Shown piece by piece: positions 58,070-64,000 of a stretch of 64,000 nt of DNA (position 1 is its first letter; every line of letters begins with the position of its first letter). The position numbers and the translations under genes are program-made. Origin of the DNA: Allolobophora icterica (lineage: Eukaryota > Annelida > Clitellata > Crassiclitellata > Lumbricidae); NCBI GenBank assembly GCA_963556255.1, contig OY744608.1, positions 34,774,599 through 34,838,598 on the forward strand. The letters run 5' to 3'. The notes beneath the pieces are model-generated. The model was not told the DNA's origin, searched no databases, and saw only the letters and a program-made list of their open reading frames with translations.

Positions 58070-58900
58070 TAGCTGGTTTACCCGGCGTTACCCAGGGTTA
58101 TAAGTTTCAATCCCTGTAGCGAATATCCTCCACCATCCACCCTCCATCCACCAGCATCCTCCATCCACCCTCCATCCACCAGCATCCTCCATCCATCCAC
58201 CCTCCATCCAACTGCATCCTTCATCCACCCTCCATCCACCAGCATCCTCCATCCACCCTCCATCCACCAGCATCCTTCATCCATCCACCCTCCATCCAAT
58301 TGCATCATTAATCCACCCTCCATCCACCAGCATCCTCCATCCACCCTCCATCCACCAGCATCCTCCATCCATCCACCCTCCATCCAACTGCATCCTTCAT
58401 CCACCCTCCATCCACCAGCATCCTCCATCCACCCTCCATCCACCAGCATCCTCCATCCATCCACCCTCCATCCAACTGCATCCTTCATCCACCCTCCATC
58501 CACCAGCATCCTCCATCCACCCTCCATCCACCAGCCCGGGGTTATAAGTTTCAATCCCTGTAGCGAATAAGCAACAAATTTAGGTAAAAGTTGAAATTCC
58601 TACGGCTGCGCCATCTGGCTAATCTTTAGAAATGCGTGCCGGTGACACAGAATTGGTCGTGAAACACATAGGTTCAGTGTAAGTTTTCATGACCAGGTAA
58701 AAATGCATGGGCCGGGTAGGTTTTTGCCCGGGACACCATGGTAGCGGTGAAAAGGGGGACGCGAAGCCGACCACTGGGTGTGTCATGCCCACTCCGACAC
58801 AGTAGTGAAGGTTTCGAGTGAAAAGCTCTAAAACTGTAGAAATTCATCCCGGTCAAAGTCGCTGTGACAGACAGAGTTTCTTCTTTATATATATAGATGT
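58070..58900. mobile_element. Interspersed repeat starting ACTAGCTGGTTTACCCGGCG
   Basis: CACTAGCTGGTTTACCCGGCG followed by TTACCCAGGG and, about 800 bp on, a TATATATATAGATG end fit the widespread 'CTAGCTG...ACCCGGCGTTGCCCGG' repeat seen in many animals. I cannot be sure whether it is a Penelope-like, RTE-like or Helitron-type element. It contains the minisatellite below and a GC-richer body at 58,590-58,850. No intact frame. Confidence 0.55.
58126..58537. repeat. CCATCCACC minisatellite
   Basis: Units of about 27-31 bp (CCACCCTCCATCCACCAGCAT / CCATCCAACTGCATCCTT), arranged in a higher order of roughly 108-120 bp, about 14 units in all. The 31-bp sequence GGTTATAAGTTTCAATCCCT...GCGAATA lies immediately before (58,096-58,125) and after (58,539-58,569), so the array sits between direct repeats. 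Confidence 0.93.
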
Positions 58901-59469
58901 CTCTTCCTAATTAATTTTGTTTCTGGTTGTTCTATGCTTATTTATTTATTCGTGTTTCTTCCTAATTAATTTGTTTCCGGTTGTTTTAACACACTATTAT
59001 ATTCTGGTGTGTGAAAACTATACAGGTTAACGTTGAGATTAATTTTTGATGCTGAAACGATATGCTATAATGACTGAATAATTGGGGGATGCTAACATGA
59101 TATTTTACCTGGTTTTCAAGTGATAATGAAAAACAGGCAAAAAAGATCAAGCACTTATGTCAAAGGTTGCTTTTCAAAAAGATGGACCAATCTCAACAGA
59201 GCTTCTATGCCACACTGAGGAAGTTCAGACCAGAGAAACAAACAAGTCACTTTGTGCAGCGGACTACAGGGTTTTATGTCCATGGGTGGACATGACCAAG
59301 ATACACAGCATCCCAAGATCAGATGGATCACTGCCTGCAAGACATAAATGTTAAGACCTTAAACTCACTGCATCTTTGGCAATCTTTGCATAGGTAATCA
59401 ACACAAAAGCATTATCTTCTGTTCTGCATATTATGATAATACACTTTGTCTCGATGTTAGTCCACGTTT

Positions 59470-60230
59470 TTTCAACAGGAGTAGCAGACTTAACTCTCCT
59501 CTCCAGTCTGTACTTAGATCTCTATGTGTGGTTCCATACAGAAGCACTTCTGCTATCATACCATCGTCTATAGTCTTCCTCCGGCTTTCTGTGTCACTGC
59601 AACTTCAAGTGGAACAGAATGCCTCAATTCATAGTAGCTTGACCTGCAGATGGAATTTACATGATCAGCTACGGTGAGTCCTCCAACAAGGAGTACGCTT
59701 AGATCCAAAACCATGTCCAGAGACCTCCAGGCCGGAAATGCCGATGCCAGCACGGATTGATCTATTTTCTGTCTTGCCTGTTTTGTGCAAATCCATAATA
59801 TACACAGCCAGAATCAATGCCTTTACAGAAATCTGATAACAGTTGAACAGTCCCTTTCGGAAGTGTTACTACTATTTGGGTATTAGGTTGTTGGACTCCA
59901 AATATTGTAAGAACTGCCAAGTCATGACTCACTCAACCACTTTTGATAAGTAGGTCAAACTGGAAATCCGCCAATAGCTGGACAGCTGCTCAGCATCGAG
60001 TCCTGGCTTCTTTAAGGCAGGCTTAATGATAGCACGTTTCAGGCTTGCTCAAAGAACTTCCTCCTCCACTGTGACTGTGAAGTCCTTTGTGAACAAAATA
60101 TCTAGGGCAAATGGCATTTAGCGAAAAGGACAAAACAGTAATAAGAATGTGGCATGCAGGCCTTACTGCCTGCACTGATGTCAAAGGAGGACATTTTGAG
60201 CAGAGATTATTGCTTAATGCGTGAAACATA
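59470..60230 (-). mobile_element. LINE reverse transcriptase remnant, antisense
   Basis: On the minus strand LDLSVLLVGGLTVADHVNSI, then CRSSYYELRHS, is the LGVxLDxxLTMxxHVxxxCRSxxxxLR region that follows the YADD motif in CR1/L2-like elements. An LQEWLSES-like region upstream (59,900-60,110) is decayed. Lies in the big gene 2 intron. Confidence 0.78.
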
Positions 60231-60469
60231 ATAGTTAAATTGGTCGTTTTCCAAACTTTATTAATAAATTGATTGTTATTAATTTCAAATGCAAGTTATT
60301 ATGAAGTTTTCCATGGGGTCGGTTTTCTTACTAACACTGTATGTCTATACCCCCTGGAGTACAGTTAGGATATTGTGTATGCCAGATTCTATACAAAACA
60401 ACACAAAAACTGTTATTTGATACTGCCCTCCTTCCAAAGTTCAGAAGTAAGTAATGAAGCCAAGCAACA

Positions 60470-60610
60470 GAAAACAAGCAGAGTTGAGTTGAAAACATGA
60501 CGAGGTAGAGAGTTCTATATGGATTGAACAGCAACTGTGAAAGAGCTCTGGCCAAAGACAAGCTATGCACCCAGAACAACACATTTTCATAGTCGAGTCA
60601 ATAGATATAA
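60470..60610 (-). mobile_element. LINE 3' coding end, antisense
   Basis: GAGTTCTATATGGATTGAAC, GCAACTGTGAAAGAGCTCTG and GGCCAAAGACAAGCT parallel 11,168-11,227, the antisense FTVAGPSIWN block of the same LINE family, with more substitutions. Confidence 0.65.
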
Positions 60611-61124
60611 GAACTGCTGCCATCTGCAACATCCAATGATCTGCTGGTCCCTTTATTTCATGCATCTGCTTCAGTGTATCATGTAGTGTCATGTAAGTAC
60701 TGGTTCTTCTTTACGTATTAATCTTCTTGTGCATACACGCTGTTACATCAGAGACAACTCAAAATAGCCTTTATTGGTAAACTTTTACTACGACCTTGTA
60801 CTATTTGGTAGACACCCAAGATTGCAATGCAAATGCCACGCTTCAAAAAGCAATATTCAGATGTAAAAACATATATACACATATACTTAAGCTTAATGCC
60901 CGGGGGAGAGATTACGCACCTTCAACTGACTGACGCTCAGTCACAGACTCCACTATATACCTTTGACATAAACTAAATGGTTCTACAAAAACCTTACCAG
61001 ATAAATCTCTTATCACATCAAAATGGCTGTTTTTAGTAATTTGTAAAAATCTCACCTTGAAACATTTGACTGCTTATAACAAATACTGATCCAAGTACAG
61101 ATTTAATTAATATCTGTTTGATAG
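60611..61124 (+). other. End of the gene 2 intron
   Basis: No repeat recognised. It ends with the acceptor AATATCTGTTTGATAG at 61,124, which lacks a long pyrimidine run but gives an exact reading-frame continuation. Confidence 0.5.
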
Positions 61125-64000
61125 GTGACCAGATAACAGATATACGAATTGATTTGGAAAGCCTTAAACCAGATGACGCAAAAAAGCTACTAGAAGTTCT
61201 TGCACCATACCCTATTAAGCTTACCGTAAAAAATTCAGCACAGTTTGGAGTTACTACAAAAACACCAAACGTGGCTGCTGAAACAAAATTTGACAACACT
61301 GCATTAGAACCAACTCTGAAATCTAAAAACCTCAAAGGATCAGCAGGTGCTGATTTCAAATTTGGAATCCCAAACTTCACAGCAAAAGGAAACCTGTCAA
61401 AGAAAGAACACAATGATAAGCCATCAAGCAAAGACAACATTGATCTCAACACTGATATCAATCCATATGATAACAGTTACCGAATGCAAACAAAAGTGGA
61501 AGGTGATTTTGATGCAGACTTACCAAAAGTCAAAGGCGATATTGATGCCAACATCGACGCCAATCTGCCTGAAGCAGAATTGAAAAAGCCCAAGGCATCT
61601 GGAGAAGTAGGCTTTCATATGCCATCTTTTGGACTAAAAGGTCCTAAAGTACAAGGCGATATTGATGCAGATATTCCAAAAGTCAAAGGAGATCTTGACC
61701 TCGATCTTCCAGATGCAGACGTCAAGCTCAACAAACCAAAAGGCGGAATCAACATCAATTTACCATCTTATGGAATCAAAGGAAAAGGACCGAAAGTCGA
61801 AGGTGATTTTGATGCAGACTTACCAACAGTCAAAGGCGATATAGATGCCAACATCGACGCCAATCTGCCTGAAGCAAAATTGAGAAAGCCCAAGGCATCT
61901 GGAGAAGGAGGCTTTCATATGCCATCTTTTGGACTAAAAGGTCCTAAAGTACAAGGCGATATTGATGCAGATATTCCAAAAGTCAAAGGAGATCTTGACC
62001 TCGATCTTCCAGATGCAGACGTCAAGCTCCACAAACCAAAAGGCGGAATCAACATCAATTTACCATCTTTTGGAATGAAAGGAAAAGGACCGAAAGTCGA
62101 AGGTGATTTTGATGCAGACTTACCAACAGTCAAAGGCGATATAGATGCCAACATCGACGCCAATCTGCCTGAAGCAAAATTGAAAAAGTCCAAGGCATCT
62201 GGAGAAGGAGGCTTTCATATGCCATCTTTTGGACTAAAAGGTCCTAAAGTACAAGGCGATATTGATGCAGATATTCCACAAGTCAAAGGAGATCTTGACC
62301 TCGATCTTCCAGATGCAGACGTCAAGCTCAACAAACCAAAAGGCGGAATCAACATCAATTTACCATCTTTTGGAATGAAAGGAAAAGGACCGAAAATGGA
62401 AGGTGATTTTGATGCAGACTTACCAACAGTCAAAGGCGATATAGATGCCAACATCGACGCCAATCTGCCTGAAGCAAAATTGAAAAAGCCCAAGGCATCT
62501 GGAGAAGGAGGCTTTCATATGCCATCTTTTGGACTAAAAGGTCCTAAAGTACAAGGCGATATTGATGCAGATATTCCAAAAGTCAAAGGAGATCTTGACC
62601 TCGATCTTCCAGATGCAGACGTCAAGCTCAACAAACCAAAAGGCGGAATCAACATCAACTTACCATCTTTTGGAATGAAAGGAAAAGGACCGAAAATGGA
62701 AGGTGATTTTGATGCAGACTTACCAAGAGTCAAAGGCGATATAGATGCCAACATCGACGCCAATCTGCCTGAAGCAAAATTGAGAAAGCCCAAGGCATCT
62801 GGAGAAGGAGGCTTTCATATGCCATCTTTTGGACTAAAAGGTCCTAAAGTACAAGGCGATATTGATGCAGATATTCCAAAAGTCAAAGGAGATCTTGACC
62901 TCGATCTTCCAGATGCAGACGTCAAGCTCAACAAACCAAAAGGCGGAATCAACATCAATTTACCATCTTTTGGAATGAAAGGAAAAGGACCGAAAGTCGA
63001 AGGTGATTTTGATGCAGACTTACCAACAGTCAAAGGCGATATAGATGCCAACATCGACGCCAATCTGCCTGAAGCAAAATTGAAAAAGCCCAAGGCATCT
63101 GGAGAAGGAGGCTTTCATATGCCATCTTTTGGACTAAAAGGTCCTAAAGTACAAGGCGATATTGATGCAGATATTCCAAAAGTCAAAGGAGATCTTGACC
63201 TCGATCTTCCAGATGCAGACGTCAAGCTCCACAAACCAAAAGGCGGAATCAACATCAATTTACCATCTTTTGGAATGAAAGGAAAAGGACCGAAAGTCGA
63301 AGGTGAATTTGATGCAGACTTACCAACAGTCAAAGGCGCTATAGATGCCAACATCGACGCCAATCTGCCTGAAGCAAAATTGAAAAAGCCCAAGGCATCT
63401 GGAGAAGGAGGCTTTCATATGCCATCTTTTGGACTAAAAGGTCCTAAAGTACAAGGCGATATTGATGCAGATATTCCACAAGTCAAAGGAGATCTTGACC
63501 TCGATCTTCCAGATGCAGACGTCAAGCTCAACAAACCAAAAGGCGGAATCAACATCAATTTACCATCTTTTGGAATGAAAGGAAAAGGACCGAAAGTCGA
63601 AGGTGATTTTGATGCAGACTTACCAACAGTCAAAGGCGATATAGATGCCAACATCGACGCCAATCTGCCTGAAGCAAAATTGAAAAAGCCCAAGGCATCT
63701 GGAGAAGGAGGCTTTCATATGCCATCTTTTGGACTAAAAGGTCCTAAAGTACAAGGCGATATTGATGCAGATATTCCAAAAGTCAAAGGAGATCTTGACC
63801 TCGACCTTCCAGATGCAGACGTCAAGCTCCACAAACCAAAAGGCGGAATCAACATCAATTTACCATCTTTTGGAATGAAAGGAAAAGGACCGAAAGTCGA
63901 AGGTGATTTTGATGCAGACTTACCAACAGTCAAAGGCGATATAGATGCCAACATCGACGCCAATCTGCCTGAAGCAAAATTGAAAAAGCCCAAGGCATCT
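61125..64000 (+). CDS. AHNAK-like: Gene 2, large repeat exon (truncated by window end)
   Basis: The exon begins by completing a Gly codon and reads DQITDIRIDLESLKPDDAKK, LLEVLAPYPIKLTVK: the second half of the PDZ domain, very like the DQI...L....LL....... end of the AHNAK PDZ. A linker follows (61,232-61,500; includes FGIPNFTAKGN, a degenerate repeat). Then 100-residue repeats run without a stop to the window edge. Each has two related halves: GDFDADLPTVKGDID...HMPSFGLKGPKVQ (51 residues) and GDIDADIPKVKGDLDLDLPD...LPSFGMKGKGPKVE (49). The repeats are expected to be flexible and beta-prone, and in AHNAK serve scaffolding. The reverse-strand 92-codon frames in each repeat are shadows. Confidence 0.93.
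61501..64000 (+). repeat. 300-bp tandem coding repeat, more than 8 copies
   Basis: The period is exactly 300 bp: GGTGATTTTGATGCAGACTT recurs at 61,502 + 300n, with one change at 63,302. Copies differ at only a few positions each, far less than the two half-repeats differ from each other. The array therefore expanded or was homogenised recently. Shared variants (His for Asn in units 2, 6 and 8; Gln for Lys in units 3 and 7) are scattered. Confidence 0.97.

Larger units (their letters stand above)
53963..64000 (+). other. AHNAK-like: Gene 2 locus: AHNAK-like giant PDZ scaffold, partial
   Basis: Three exons (53,851-54,004; 55,688-55,826; 61,125 to beyond the window) join in phase. The product starts with about 14 residues, then a PDZ domain of about 85 residues split by a phase 1 intron. 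A Lys/Ser/Asn linker follows, then tandem 100-residue repeats rich in Gly, Lys, Asp, Pro and Val/Ile. PDZ plus long GPKV/GDxDxxLP repeats is the architecture of AHNAK, AHNAK2 and periaxin. AHNAK proteins are huge scaffolds at the plasma membrane and cytoskeleton, linked in vertebrates to calcium channels, S100A10 and membrane repair. The 100-residue period is shorter than the roughly 128 residues I recall for vertebrate AHNAK. The promoter, poly(A) site and C-terminus are not seen. Confidence 0.88.

Noticed and set aside
58126..58537. CRISPR array
   Set aside because: Units are contiguous without unique spacers, and the context is eukaryotic; it is a minisatellite.
58078..58554. A 158-codon minus-strand gene rich in Trp, Gly and Asp
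   Set aside because: Direct translation of the CCATCCACC minisatellite.
61915..63993. Repeated 92-codon open frames on the minus strand
   Set aside because: They recur every 300 bp because the sense-strand AHNAK-like repeats do; the sense frame is open throughout and joins a PDZ exon in phase.

Overview
This is a eukaryotic, animal-type genomic window: long introns with GT/AG borders, very low coding density, dense microsatellites and hundreds of short interspersed elements. The frequent motif taggcctac, the tRNA-derived SINEs and the two gene families suggest an invertebrate deuterostome (echinoderm, hemichordate or lancelet-like), but I cannot name the species. Both protein genes are on the + strand and are visible only as chains of exons. 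I assembled them by reading splice borders and checking that codon phases match across every join.

Gene 1 runs from about 5.3 to 31.9 kb. It has a CCAAT-rich, CpG-rich candidate promoter and a short first exon near 5.4 kb, two small exons at 13.0 and 17.9 kb, then nine well-supported exons from 19,455 to a stop at 31,073 and a poly(A) signal at 31,888. The spliced frame is about 1,500 codons. It is a largely disordered Ser/Arg/Pro-rich protein with a short predicted coiled coil at its end. Two internal motifs resemble segments of the centrosomal/microtubule protein CEP170; that identity is tentative, and I found no FHA domain.

Gene 2 starts near 53.9 kb and runs off the right edge. Two exons (55,688-55,826 and 61,125 onward) join in phase to make an N-terminal PDZ domain. 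This is followed by a linker and a large exon of almost identical 300-bp (100-residue) repeats of the AHNAK/desmoyokin type. It is therefore an AHNAK-like giant scaffold protein, cut by the window end.

Everything else is transposon territory. There are many decayed non-LTR retrotransposon (LINE) fragments on both strands with recognisable reverse-transcriptase or C-terminal motifs. There are two tRNA-derived SINEs. About ten short non-autonomous DNA elements have hAT-like ends, most with a perfect 8-bp target duplication that can be read directly. Several other terminal-inverted-repeat elements are present. The most unusual object is a 2.0-kb TIR element at 39,306-41,315. It has termini made of tandem GGACAAAAG-C6 units, is bounded by GTTGAAAC duplications, and sits in frame inside a LINE reverse-transcriptase gene. 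It carries two copies of the 28S rRNA sequence around the R2 retrotransposon target site, flanking a GC-rich module of about 1 kb.

No transfer RNA genes, CRISPR arrays, operons or bacterial features are present. The short reverse-strand reading frames across the 61-64 kb repeats are shadows of the AHNAK-like frame.
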